This document shows positions 22,673-45,900 of a stretch of DNA of 64,000 bases, piece by piece. The stretch is from Gavia stellata. Taxonomy: Eukaryota; Chordata; Aves; Gaviiformes; Gaviidae. Numbering within the stretch: the first letter of the stretch is position 1; every line of letters begins with the position of its first letter. The position numbers were made by a program, and so were the translations under genes. The notes beneath the pieces are model-generated. The model saw only the letters and a program-made list of their open reading frames with translations, was not told the origin of the DNA and did no database searches. The DNA lies in NCBI RefSeq assembly GCF_030936135.1, contig NC_082613.1:2046001-2110000 (forward strand), given 5' to 3'.

Positions 22673-22696
22673 ATTCTGTGATTCTGTGATTCTGTG
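22673..22696 (+). mobile_element. CR1-type 3' tail remnant, three ATTCTGTG octamers
   Basis: Three tandem copies of attctgtg follow a GA-rich stretch (from about 22640). CR1 LINEs of birds and reptiles end in 8-bp repeats of the ATTCTATG/ATTCTGTG type. Only the extreme 3' end is recognisable; no CR1 coding body is seen upstream, so this is a heavily 5'-truncated insertion or an eroded remnant. Confidence 0.6.
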
Positions 22697-24199
22697 AAAA
22701 GCAATTATATAGCCGGGATCAGATAAATCTTGGTGTGGAGACCGTTTTACCGGGCTTCCCACGGAGGACGTTACATTTTGTGCGGCTGCTCCTTCACATC
22801 AGCTCTGCCCCGTTCCCCATCAGGCTGAGCAGAGGGCAGGGGCTGCAGGCAGCGGTGCAGGCAGGGCGGGAGGCTCTGCCTTCTCGAGAAGGCAGGGAAA
22901 ATCCAGGTCTATTCAAGGCAGCCTTTGCCAGGGCTGGCAACCCCAGCCTCGTCCCCCTGCGATAGGCAGGGGTGAAATGGAGTGACCCAGCGGGGTGTCA
23001 CCTGGGACAAGCACATGTGCGCTCAGCAAGGGGCCAGATCCCTGCGGCTCCACTGCCCCCAGGGAGGCACAGATGGGGCTCCACATCCCTCCGGGGACCC
23101 TGGCCCTCTTGAAGCACCCGCCGCTGCCATCACCGTGGTCACTGGCCAGGCTGCGTGTGCAGCGAGGTGCTGCCATCCTACGTGCGCTCCCGACATCGCT
23201 TCTCCGGCCTCATGCTGGTGCTGAGCAGAAGGTCCCCCCGGAGCTGCCCTGGGTCTCCCTGGAGCTGCCCTGGGTCTCCCCAGAGATGCCGGGATACAGC
23301 CAGAGCGGTGACCCCCCACCCGTGACCCAGCATCGATCTTGGGTACCCCTGGCAAGGGTCAATTCTGACTTGTAAAGGCACCTGGGCAAGAGGTAAAAAC
23401 ACCAGAAACGAGCAAAAAACCCTCTTACAGGAAAGGCAGGAAATAAGCCGATTTTCTGGCTTCGGATCCTCCTGGGGGTGTTGGGACCTGAAGCCAGGAC
23501 CGTGCCCCTCGCTCAGATCAGGGCTGGCTGATCGGGCACTTACACAGTGATTAACTTTAAAACATGTATTAACCCGACCGGCTGCAGCAGCGCCTTTCAA
23601 AGCGTTAACACTATCAGAATAAAATGGATGCTGGGTTTGCACAGCCTCTTCCGCACGCCGCTGGCTCTGGAGACGTCTCAAAAACTCCTGCTAAATGCTG
23701 TGTGCATGGGGCTGTGCGGGGCCAGCACCAGCATCTCCGCCGGTGTGGTGTGGTGGGATGCTCAGTGCGTGGGACTGGGAGGGACTGGGAGGGACTGGGA
23801 GCCTAGGCTTCAGCCTGTGTCCGCTGAGCCTCATGCACCAGGCGCAGAGACAGGCGAGGGAAAGGGCACGACCGTGATGCCCAGATCCAGTGTGGGGGAC
23901 CCGGCACTTCCCTGTCTCCCAAGGGTGGAATAAAGGATCGCAGCCAGGTCCGGAGCCTGCAAACCCGCTCAGCAGCTGCTCCATCCCCTATTACCCTCGG
24001 AGTGGCGGGGGACAAAGCCCTTCGGACCGGCTCAGCGCTCCCGCATCCGCAGGACGGGCTGCGCGGTGGCTGTTTTGGCTGAAGCAGAGCGATCCCAGAA
24101 CAAAGAGAGAATCGCTGCTGGTTTGTGAAGCAGCATCCGGGCCAGCCCCAGCCCTCCTCCCCAGCGCGCTGGCTCCGCAGCCCGGGCCTCTGATTGGAA

Positions 24200-27000
24200 A
24201 CCGGAGCCCGCGATGACTCTGCGAGCCATGAATTATGCTGATGGCTTTTTTTATTACTTTTTTTTTTCCCCTCCCTGTGCTTGAATGCACTCAGCAAATA
24301 TAAGCAAAAGGGAAAAAAAAAAAAAAAGAGCGAGAGAAAATCCTAACAGATTTAATTTTAGATATGGCGAGAAAGCAAAATGGCTGCAGTGCAAAGAGGG
24401 AAGGTTAATGGAGGAAACGCTCCTGCCTGCAGAGAGAAACGAAGCTCCCAGCAGCCGTGAGGCTGCTATTTATTATTTACAGGGCCGTATCGGCATTGGG
24501 GGCATCTCCCACGGGGAGCCAGTCCCCAGCTGGGGGGTCGTGTCCCTGGGGCATCCACAGCCCCATGGAGGGCGCGGGACAGGACTGGGGGACTGCAGGC
24601 TTGGTGATGAAGCCGCATGGCTGCAACACCCCCAAATCCCTCCGCTTTTAAAGAAATGCATCTTCTGATGGGAAGCAAAGTGGCTCATTTCGGTTTGGGG
24701 GTCTGAAGGTTTTTACTGGAGCCCCCCGCTAACAGCCCGCACAAACACGCAACCGGGAAATGTTGTGTCAAGACCAAGGCTGAAACTTTCCCTTCCAAAA
24801 ACGGCCCAAGTGAAATGCCATGAATATTTCAACACGTTGCTGCAAGCGTGGCACTGCCCCGGCGAAAGCAGCAGCTCTGCAGTCGTACCGGCACTCACCC
24901 CTCTCCATCCTTCCCGGCTCCGCATTGCGCCTGCTGGGAACGTTCCTGGCTCTGGGGAGGCAGGGCTCCCGGCGGGCACCCAGGAGCTGAGAATGAGGAC
25001 CCCAAAATGAAGGAAGAATAGGGGAAAAAAATGAAATGAAGCAATTATCCCTGCTCCGATACTTTCTAATTAAGGGAACTGTCACCCTTATTAAGAGGCC
25101 ATTAATTCATTGTCGTAAGTCACCACCAGAGTGCAAGTACCAAAAATGTGCCCGGGCAATCGGCAGCGGAGCAGCATCCCCATGGGGCCGCTCACAGCTT
25201 TCCACAAGCCGTGCCCTGCTCCCCATGCTGCGGACCGTGCTTTAGGAAGCCGTAAGTTCTGCCACGGTGCTCAGCCTGTTCCAGGCAGGGATGAGCCCAT
25301 CCATCTCCACCTGCATCCCTGTGCCTGCGCGCTCTGCCCTGCGCGGTGCAAATGTATTTGTGGTGCAAAGGATGCGGTGATTTCTCAGCAGAGTTCAGCT
25401 CTTGGCCGCTCTGGGGTAACCAAACCCCCGAACACTTGCCAAAATATCCCCAGCCCTGTGGTTAAGGCCAGCGTTTCCCCCAGCATCACCTCCCGCTAAT
25501 AGCCAGCTCCGTCTCCGGCAGCCTCTCATTATGCATTCTGCATGGAGGGCCCCGCATCAGCTTAATTAACAAGGTAAGAAAGACGGGACCTTTGAGGAAA
25601 TCTTAATTATATTATCCATCTCACCCTGAGTGGCACCTGATCCATCCCAACACTGTTCTCAAGTTCATTAGCAATGAATCAAGATTGATTAGTCCTGGAT
25701 GTGCAGCGAGGACATGCTGGGGCAGAGGGCTTCTGCCAAGATCGCTGTGAGACCCCGCGTGTCTCCAAGCCCCATCCCGTCCTCCGGTGCCAGGCAGCTG
25801 GGATGGGGACCACGGCTCCGGAATAAGGCCGTTGGAGGTTTGCCAGCGGCGGGATGGGGCTGCCGCAGCATCCCAACAGCAGCCGTTTCGCTGTGCCCCC
25901 GCCACGTGCCGGCATCTCACCCAGCTCATGCCTCCCTGGGGTGCTCTGATTTATACCCGCACCCGTGCAGCCCTACCAGGCTGCTGTGCCCCCCACCACC
26001 CGTGCCCTGCTCTCCTTCCCCGGGGCTTGTGTGGCCCCGGCACATGGCACGTGCCACCAGCAACTGGGATTCCTCCTTTTTTCTTGCCTGCCACCCTGCT
26101 TCGATGCATTCAGGTGCTCACAGGTCTCCAGTGCAAGAAGCTTCATAAGGAGCTGCCTGAGAACACCATAAAGGCGATGACTCGAGGCGGTGTGTAATCC
26201 CCCCTGGACACCCGATGGGAGGACAGACTCCTAATTAGATCAAGCGTGCAATCTACTGGGGACTGGTGTTCAGATTCAAACTGGCCTCGGTTCAGCAGAG
26301 CCCGTGGCAGGCGCTGCCATCCCTCTCTGCGCAGCAAATCGTGTCCTCAAACCCCGTGCAGCCAGGGAAATCACCGGCTGTGTTCACAGCCGAGCATGAA
26401 TTTCAGTGTTGGGGGAACGGGGATCATTTCCTGAATCAGAGGCGCAATCAGCAGCGTTTCAGAGCTGGAGGTGTCTGTATCATCAAGCCATGCTCAGTAA
26501 TTACTTGGACAAATTAGGCATGCATTTTCTATGTGCAACTGTGTTGGTGGTTTTTTTCCTGCTTGAAAACCTTGCTAGAATCTGCAAACTGCCTCTACCA
26601 CTGGGAAGGGATTGCTGGATTTTTCCTTTATAAGACAAGAAGATGCTGGCCAGTATTTCTGATGCCAGCAGTGCATTTTCCTGCTTATTGCAAAAAATCA
26701 CCACGAGCAGGAAAAGTTTATCAGAGATGACAGAGTCGCATGCTCTCTGATAGCGGCCGTTGCCTGCCCCTTCGCCCAGGTGCCGCTGCCCGCATCCTCC
26801 TGCCTGCTGCATGGGATTGATTTATTCTTGCTGGTGTTTTCTGTTTACTTTAATTGTTGTCTGGTTTTAATATTGCATGAATCTGCGCCCGATTCATCTG
26901 CGTTTCATTGTCTGGAGCTGTTTGTTTTGGGGCAGTGCCTGAAATACCACTGGCAGATAAGTGCTAGACAAATATAAGGTATTTTTCTTGCTTGGCAAAA
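24200..27000. other. Cluster of AT-rich, TAATTA-containing islands in GC-rich intergenic DNA
   Basis: Several stretches depart from the surrounding GC-rich sequence and carry homeodomain core motifs: 25069-25110 (ctaattaag, cattaattcatt), 25555-25695 (cttaattaac at 25561, tcttaattat at 25601, gattgattag), 26220-26280 (ctaattagatcaagcg) and 26500-26520 (gtaattac, aaattagg). No gene fits. The pattern looks like conserved non-coding enhancers, but conservation cannot be judged from one sequence. Confidence 0.3.
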
Positions 27001-28439
27001 GCTGAGGAGTGACCGAGCTGCCTCTTGGTTCGGAGAGGAGCCCGAGCACCCATGTCCCTCCAGCACCCGGGGATCCCGGTGCAGCACCCACCGGCCCAGG
27101 TGCTCGCACAGGAGCCCATGGGGAGGACGGTCCTTCCTTGGTGCCACCGTGCAGATGGATTTTCCTGCGTGCCCACAGCCACCGAAGGCAAAACTGTGCT
27201 CAGGGCTGCTCCGGATGCGTCCCTGCTGCCCTGGGCAGAGTCTGGCCAGATGCTGATCCAGAGCCGGAGCTGTGGTCCAGAGCCAGCCTGGAAGGATGCT
27301 CCGCTCTCACCATCACCATCGTCACCGGGATGAAGGTGCAGCCAGCACAGACCCCGCTAGGGCAGGGGGCTGGGGGGCAGGATGGCACCCTCCCGCCTGC
27401 CCCATGAACACCGTTTCACCCGGCTCCTCCAGCTCTGTCCTGCCAGGTCTTGGCAAGCCCAGGGGGGTCTCAGAGGGACACCCCAGCAGGGCTGTGCTGG
27501 TGGGGTTTCTGCTTTCTTCTGTGCCTCTTCTCTTCTGTGCGGATGAGGAGCTGGAGGGAGCCGGAGCACAGCCCGGCACGGGTGGACATGGCACATGGCG
27601 GGGTCCCACGGCCACACACACCCTCGGGAGCACAGCAAGGGGCAGCCAGGCCTTGGGACAGGACCTGGGGGGGACACCCTGCCTTTGCAGGGGGGTCAGG
27701 GGCAGCCCCAGCACCGCTCTCTGCACCCCAGCTGCATTGCAAACAAAACCACCACCAACTTGCTACGTGAGCGCAGCCCGGAGCCGGAGTCTGGAGGAGC
27801 CATTTCTCCCTCGCACAGCTCCGAAGCTCTGGAGAGAAGCTCAGCATCTCCCTCTAACGATGTGCCTCACCCGCAGCCAGACACCCAGCAGCCGCCTTCT
27901 GCTCTCGGGGATGCTGCCCGCTCCCCGGCCACCCCACAGCCCCATGTGCCCCCGCCACCCCTCCCGCTGCCCCCCCGGCACCCACCAGTGGGGCAGAAAC
28001 TAAACCCGCGGTGAGGGAATCAACCTGGCTCTTGGCCACGGGTTGTCTCGTTTGGGTTTTATTTAGCTCTGATCCATCCAGGTTTGAAGGTTTAACAGTG
28101 TCCTGTGTGGCTGCATCAGGAGGGGACGGGGCTGCATCCTGCACGGGGCTCTGCCCTCCACATACGGGGGTAACAAGGAGCAAACACGGATCCTGCACCG
28201 GCCAGGGATGGTCCGTGGCTCCATCGCGGCCGTCGGTGCAGAGCCCACGGCTGAGAGCGCCGCTGCTGCAGAGGAGATGGGGGTTTTTTCCTGGTTGTTT
28301 TCTTTCCTTTTCTTACAATTCAACAGATTCCCCCAGCTTTGTTGCTCATGAGGTTCTAGCGAGGTGAGAAGAGCCAATTTTGCTGCATTTTTGAAAAGGT
28401 CAGTATGGGAAGCGGAGGAAATTCTGATTTCTGTGTCCT

Positions 28440-28560
28440 CGGGGGGGGGCGGGGGCTGCGCACAGCGAAGCCCCGAATCTGGTTCCCTGCGGACGGAGCC
28501 TGAGGGTCGCAGCCCCCCCTCTGCCCCCGCCACAGCAAAGCTCAAACGGGAGTTACCGGC
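28440..28560. other. Small CpG-rich patch with G run
   Basis: A run of nine G from 28441 followed by CGGGGGC opens a short CpG-rich block in otherwise ordinary intergenic DNA. No splice donor or open frame of note is attached. It could be a minor CpG island or merely a G-quadruplex-prone patch. Confidence 0.3.
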
Positions 28561-28666
28561 TGGCGAGGTCCGGCCGAGCAGACCGATGCGCAGAGAGGGG
28601 AGAGAGCGGCTGCCACGGTCCGGGTTGCTCCGTTGCAGGCACGGACCAGGCACTGCCTTTCTCTGA

Positions 28667-28726
28667 GTTGGAGGAAATTTGGATTTTGGAAATTTGGAGG
28701 AATTTTGGATTTGGGACATTTGGAGT
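28667..28726. repeat. Short imperfect TTTGGAGGAAATTT-type repeat
   Basis: Iterated variants of ttggaggaaatttggatttt occur about four times within 60 bp. A degenerate mini-repeat; no mobile element was recognised. Confidence 0.6.
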
Positions 28727-29842
28727 CTTTGCTTTCAGCCCAGCACCAAACCCCTTTTCTGAGGGAGACAGATGTGAGTTTATAAACTCCTTTGGCAATG
28801 CCGCTGTCCTGGAAATCACCCTTGTGCTGGAGGGACAATTCACTTGCTTGGATCCCAGTACTATTTGGTGAATCCGTTGTCCAAACCAAAATGTTTTGAG
28901 AACCACATTTTGTTTCTGAGACCTTTCCATCACTTGGGCCTTGTACAAACTCCCATGGGGACTCAGTGCGTCCAGCGCAGCCAGAGCCTGAGGATGCTCC
29001 GTGCATCCCGCATCCCGCCCGGGCCCCACCACGTCCTTCCCCGAGCCCCGAGCCAGGCGCTGGCTTGAAACCCCCCATCCAGCTTCAGTCGGTGCTCAGG
29101 GGTCCGAGCCCTGGGGGGTTCCCGTCCTCCAAATCCTAGAGGCAAATCCTTGGGGTGTTGCATCTCCTCCTGCCCCGCTGACAACTCGAGACTGCCTGGA
29201 GGGCTTGGGGGACAGCTTTCCTTGGGGATTTCAGGGGGCAGACAAAAAACCTTTGGGTGCAATCAAAATTTTTGCTAGATGTGGGCAAACAACTCATTTT
29301 CAGCTCCTCTTCGCTGGGGAGTGGTGTCACCATGATGGGACAGTGATGACACCGGGCTGCCGCTGCCCGTGCCAGCCCCAGGCTCCGCCGCCGGCTGCCT
29401 TAGCCCTTCCCGCAGCCCTGTGCTCTCCCATCCCACTTAGCACGGCTCGTTAGCCGGGGTAATGCCACTCACAGACGAGCTTTGGAGACCTTCGCTTTGC
29501 CACAAGCCGTTATCTGCACCGGAGTGGTAGCTACGACCCCAAATCCCCCCCACTGCCCCCGTCCAGCTGCCTGCCAGCAAAGATTAGCAGCTTCATTCTC
29601 AGTGGTTCTCTGGAGCTGGGGGGGTCATTTAAATACTGGCAAGCCCCCCCAGGCTGAGGCTTGCTCCCACAGGGCCACCCGACAGGACCCCTGTCCCCCG
29701 TGGAGGTGCTTGTCCGGAGGGATTTAGGGCTGTAGACATCTCCTGAGCATCCCCGGGGAGGGCTGGAGGGACTGAACCTGCAGCGCAGGATCGGGCGCGG
29801 GAGGAGTCCGAAGAGCAGCGAGTTAAAATAACAGTCTCTTAT

Positions 29843-29848
29843 TTTATT
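29843..29848 (-). terminator. Candidate AATAAA poly(A) signal for SAMD10
   Basis: TTTATT on the plus strand gives AATAAA on the minus strand. It is the first exact AATAAA found downstream of the last identified SAMD10 exon (31556). A variant ATTAAA lies closer, at 30588-30593. Without the terminal exon the assignment is speculative. Confidence 0.25.
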
Positions 29849-31235
29849 ACGAGCAGAGGAGCAGGCGGGCGGTGGGTGGGTGCCCGGCTGGGGGGGACCA
29901 CCGCGACCTGCCTGTGCATCCCGGCCAGCTCCGATGCCCCAGGGGCTTTGGGGTGCTGCCATTTTGGGGACCCCCCCGGGTTCACAGCCCTGCCCTCATC
30001 CCCGGAGGGGGAACTCGGGGAGGTGAGAGCATCCACCCTGCCCCTAAATCCTCGGTTGTTCCTAACCTGTCCGCACGAGCCGTCTGTGGCTCCGGACAGG
30101 AGGGGTTCAGGTGTGTGTGGGGGTGTAACAGCATACGTTGCTTCACCTTAATGACAAGCTGGGTCATCAGGATGGTGCCTGGGCTGGGTGGCACTCTCAC
30201 CAGCCCCTCGGCGGAAGGTCAGACGAGCATTTGCAAATGCCCGGAGGAACGGAGCTCTGCAAAGAGCTGGTGGGAGCGCAGACGGTGTGGGAGGGAGCAC
30301 GACTGGGTACCAGGGCCGGGGGGAATGTGGCACCCAGGAATCTCCAGCCTCACCCCGGGCAGCACCCGGCAGCATCCCCGGCTGCTCCCACCCGGCCCCT
30401 GCATCAGCTCCCCGTCTGCCTGCAAACGAGGACGGATGAAGGGCGAGCTCCTGGCACAGCTTCCTCCAGGCCATGGCACCCTCCCGGCACGTCCACCCTG
30501 CCTTTGCTCCCGGATTTTCCAGCTCCAATGACTCAGCTTCCTTTTTAACTCACCAAGTGGTGCTGGGTGCTAGTGGCTTGGCCCCGCTTTTAATTTTTTT
30601 TAGCTGGTCGGGTCATCTTATTTGCTACTGATAATGTTACCTCCTAGGACGCTGGAAGACAGCCCAGTCTGAAGAGAAAACTAAAGCTCCCTAAATAAGC
30701 TCCAAGGTACGGACACGAGCCGCCGGGTGCTGGGATGTTGCCCACGTGTATAAGGCTTCACCGTCCTGTGCATGGCTCTGAGCTGTCTGGGGAATAACCG
30801 CGCTCGATTTGTCCGCAATGCTGAGCCCTGCCTGTCGCCGCCTCCTTTTTTCCATCTCTTTCCCTGTGAACCATCAGGCTCAGGTGGGCAAAAGTTTGTC
30901 TGTCCCAGCGGCTGTTTTGCTAATTTTCCTCCAGCCAAGAGCCACGTCTGCTGGAGGAAACCTCCCATCTCTGCACAGAAATGTATTCATAAAAAAGAAA
31001 GAGAAAGAAGAAGGAGAGAAGCCCCGGAGTGGCTGGGAAGCTGTCTCTTCGTCTTCCAAGCGTGCGGTTCAGGTCTCATATCGGCGGTGCACAGCCCATC
31101 CCAGAGGTGCTCGATTCACAGTGTTGGTGCAATCTGCCAAACAGACGGATCAGCTAGGAGACATTTCCAAAAGAAGCTGGAACAAGGCGGGAGAGGAAGG
31201 AATAAACAGCCTGCAGGGTGGCACGTTCCAGCTCA

Positions 31236-42131
<10,896 letters not shown>

Positions 42132-42340
42132 CCTCCGCGCAGCGGGGCCGCGCTCAGGCGGGGACGGAGCCCCGCGCCCCCCCCCGCCGCCGCCAGCGCC
42201 GCCGGCGGCACCGGGCGCTCCCGCCCCGCCCCGCCCCGGTGCCCGCGCCGGGGGCGGTGCCGCTCTCCGCCACCCCCGGGCGCTCCGCCCGCCGCGCCGC
42301 GCCGCCCCGCCGCCAGCCCGCCCCGTGCTGCCGCCCCGGG
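42132..42340 (-). promoter_or_regulatory. SAMD10: CpG-rich promoter/5'UTR of SAMD10
   Basis: About 200 bp of CpG-dense sequence upstream of the start codon with consecutive GC boxes (CCCGCCCCGCCCCGG at 42222-42237 on plus) and no TATA box. The transcription start is not determinable. It is squeezed between the start codon and the VNTR. Confidence 0.55.
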
Positions 42341-42970
42341 CATCCCCCCGGATCCCTGCCCGGGGGCTGCGGGCATCAACCCCCGGATCCCTGTCCGGTA
42401 CCACCGGGCATCACCCCCCGGATCCCTGTCCGGAGGCTGCGGGCATCAACACCCGGATCCCTGTCCGGTACCACCGGGCATCACTCTCCCCAGTTCCCTG
42501 CCCGGTACCACCGGGCATCACTCCCCCGGATCCCTGCCCGGGGGCTGTGGGCATCAACCCCCGGATCCCTGTCCGGTACCACCGGGCATCACCCCCCCGG
42601 ATCCCTGTCCGGAGGCTGCGGGCATCAACCCCCGGATCCCTGTCCGGTACCACCGGGCATCACCCTCCCCAGTTCCCTGCCCGGTACCACCGGGCATCAC
42701 CCCCCCGGATCCCTGTCCGGAGGCTGCGGGCATCAACCCCCGAATCCCTGTCCGGTACCACCGGGCATCACCCTCCCCAGTTCCCTGCCCGGTACCACCG
42801 GGCATCAACCCCCGGATCCCTGTCAGGTACCACCAGGCATCACTCCCCCGGATCCCTGTCCGGAGGCTGTGGGCATCACCCCCCCGCATCCCTGCCTGGT
42901 ACCACCGGGCATCACCCCCCCGGATCCCTGCCTGGAGGCTGTGGGCATCACCCCCCCAGATCCCTCCCCA
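42341..42970. repeat. VNTR upstream of SAMD10: about 17 units of 34-38 bp in three types
   Basis: All units end in GGGCATCA or close variants. Type A carries ccctgtccggtaccaccggg, type B ccctgtccggaggctgcggg, type C ccccagttccctgcccggta followed by ccaccggg. From the left the order is B A B A C B A B A C B A C A B A B plus a partial unit, so blocks such as B-A-B-A-C recur: a higher-order structure. Divergence rises to the right, where units read GCCTGG. The repeat creates long open frames on both strands without being a gene. Confidence 0.95.
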
Positions 42971-45900
42971 GCCGGGGGGACAGGTCCTGGGGACACCAGG
43001 GCGCAGTGGGCACCGTGCACAGGTTTTTGCTCATGTTTGTGGGTGGGCACAGAGCAGAAAACACCACCTGATTGTACCCTCATCCCCAAATTTCCCTTCT
43101 CCCCCTGACCTGCAGGTCCCTGGATGGGTGTCAGCGGGGCGGGTGAAGGAGGGTGCTTGTTCCCATGGGTGCAACATGGGCTCTGGTGGGCAGCTGCAGC
43201 GTGAGTGGGCACCTGGCAAACCTCGCTGGAGCACAGCGCGCCGGCACGGAGCAGAATGGCATTGCCAGCACCCGTCACTCCCCTGGGGTGGCAACCCCAC
43301 GAATATTTTTGGAGTGCCTGCCTTCAGCTATGGCACTTGACTCCCAGCCAGGGGCCGTCACTGTTAGCCCGTGGAGTTGCGGAGGGGCTGGGGGTCCAGC
43401 TGCGCACCCTGTGGTTGTCCCACACTGGGGTGGGACAGGGATGGGGACACCACTGGGTGCCCAGGACAAGTGGATGCCCGTGTCATGATGCTTCACCTTT
43501 GCAAGACGTTCCCCATCACAGGCCTACCGCAGCGCTGGGCAGCATCCTCGCCCTTGCTTCAAGATGAGGAAGACTCAGGCTTGTGGGATGCTGCTTCCAA
43601 AACCACACTCCCTTCTCAGCGGAGGGCTCCGGCAGGGTCAGGCACATTGTGCGGTGATCAACCGCCGTGGGCTGGGGCTGGAAACGTGCAGCGGGTGGTA
43701 GTGACCTCGCACGTGGCCTCGTGCCGGGGGTTGTGTGGCTGTTCACTGCACTAGTATAACTACAGCGTAAAATCCGCTTGGATCCAGGTGACTCAGCCTT
43801 CTGTCTGTGTGCAGCACTTGTGAAAATGGAATTCGGCTCCCCAAATCAATATGAGCTTTCCAAAATCGTGGATGCTCACTCAAGAGCTGCTTGGGATGGG
43901 GCTCAAGCCCCCGACCAGGCTCAGCTCCGTGCCATGAGCCGGCCGGGACTGCTGTGCTCGGCGAGCCAACCGTGCTGCCACGCGGGGACATCGCGCCATG
44001 AACCGTGCGTGTAGCCTGCAAACAGCCTACTACTAAAATACCCGCCCAGCCCCAGTGTTAGCATCCCTCCTCCTACCACTGCAAGAGAGCGGCCAGGGCA
44101 ATATTGCTCATTGCAGGCATCCGACTCTGTCAAATGAAGAAAAAACCTATTTTCCGTTACTCTGAAATTCCCAGTTCTCCCTCAATCTCTGTCTACACAC
44201 AGAGCTTTCAAGCCATGGCAGAAATCTTCCAACAGAAGTATGGTTAAAGACGGGTCTTGGCAGGAAAAGGCTAATCTCGCTTGAAAAATGTGTGCAGATT
44301 ACGCCAAGCTGTTATTAAAAATACGTGCTGCACTGTTCCCAGCCTTTGCTTTCCCTGATTTCTCTGGTAGTAATTGCACTTCTCCAGGAAAGGTTTCACG
44401 TGTCCAGGGGAAGGAATTTGTTTCCTCCTCATCACCTGCAAACAGGTCCAGTGCCAGCCTTGCAGCCTGATGATGCCCAGTGATGCTGCGGTGGGGTCTG
44501 GGTGTGTGGGGAAGCCTGGACCACTCACCCATCTGTAATTCCAAAGGATTTTCAGGACAACCCCAAGCCTCGGGGTTGCCTGGGGAGGGTTGGGGAGATG
44601 GCGTGGTCCCACGCATCCCCACGCCTGCTCCACGCTCCGGCCGTCCTCGGCTGTTACAGCATCCAGCATCATTCTTGGGTTACCAACTCAATCCTTCCCA
44701 AGCCGCAGCATCTCTTAACCAGCCCCAGGGGCTCTGTCTTGGGTTTTGGTCTGTCTTTGGGTCTTTTAATGTCCGATGGAGGGTTTCCCGCAGTTAAACG
44801 GGAGTTAAATAACAGGGGGGAAAAGCCTGTGCATTGAACCCAAACCCAGAACATAGCTTGGGAAGCTCAAAGCACCGGTCAGGGGCCCCTTTCCCCTGTG
44901 TGTTGGTGGGGTGGGAAGGTGACGAGCCGGGGACACCGGCTCCAGCGAGCCCTGGACCTACAGGTTTCCCCTCCCCTCCATACGGATTTGGGTAGGGAGA
45001 GCACTAATGCTACCATGGGCCGCATCCCTCCTCTCCGCCAGCCTCCGGCGAGGGTGCGAGGACGGGATGATTCAGCATGTTCGTTTATCTGGGAATAAAG
45101 GAAGTAATTAAACATCGGCTTTCCTCCCGCCGCAGCCCTGCGAGGATGAGAGGGAGAAGATGAAAAGCCTTCAGGCGGAAGTTATTTGTCTAAGGAGAAA
45201 AGTGGCTAATTTCTCTGTTGCTTTGCTTGCCTGCTCGTTAATGAAAACCGCCCGTCAGCAGGAAAAGGGAGCACCCAGCACGGGGGGAGGAACCGCACCA
45301 CCCATCGGCGGCGGGGCAGGTGGCCATCGGTGGCCTCGGGACGTCCCGTCCCCATTGGGATGTCACCTTCGCCTTCGCAAAGCCCCCCACGGCACCCGAC
45401 CGCTGCGCTGGGGGCTGCGGATGCAGCCGGGTGTCGGGGAGCCCCCCTCACCGCAGCCCCACGGGTTGGGGACCGGCGCTCGCAAGCCAAACGCCAAGGA
45501 GGGGTGTTCTCAATTCCTACCACCCCGCCCTGAATTTTTGTGCGAAGAGTTTAAAATGAGTTTGTTAAGGCACTTGCAGGGAGACCGAATCGAAAACAGC
45601 TTCGTGCCTGAAGCCGCCTGCCTGGCGCGGAGTGATGGATGGCGCTCAGCTCGCCTGGGCAGGGAAATACTTAGTGTTACGGAAAGCGCTCCCTGAAAAT
45701 AATTTATTTTCACACTGATAATAAAGCACTAAACCTCATTGCTGCAGGGTGGGGGTTGCTTCAGGTGGCACGGAAGCTCTGGTTTACAAAGCCCGGGTGC
45801 TGCCTGCGGTCTCCTTTCGTCCCCGGCCGTGCAGGACACCCTCTCGCCGCTCGCAGCGCGAGGTCGGCACCTTCCCGAGGACGATGATTTTCTGGCAGAA

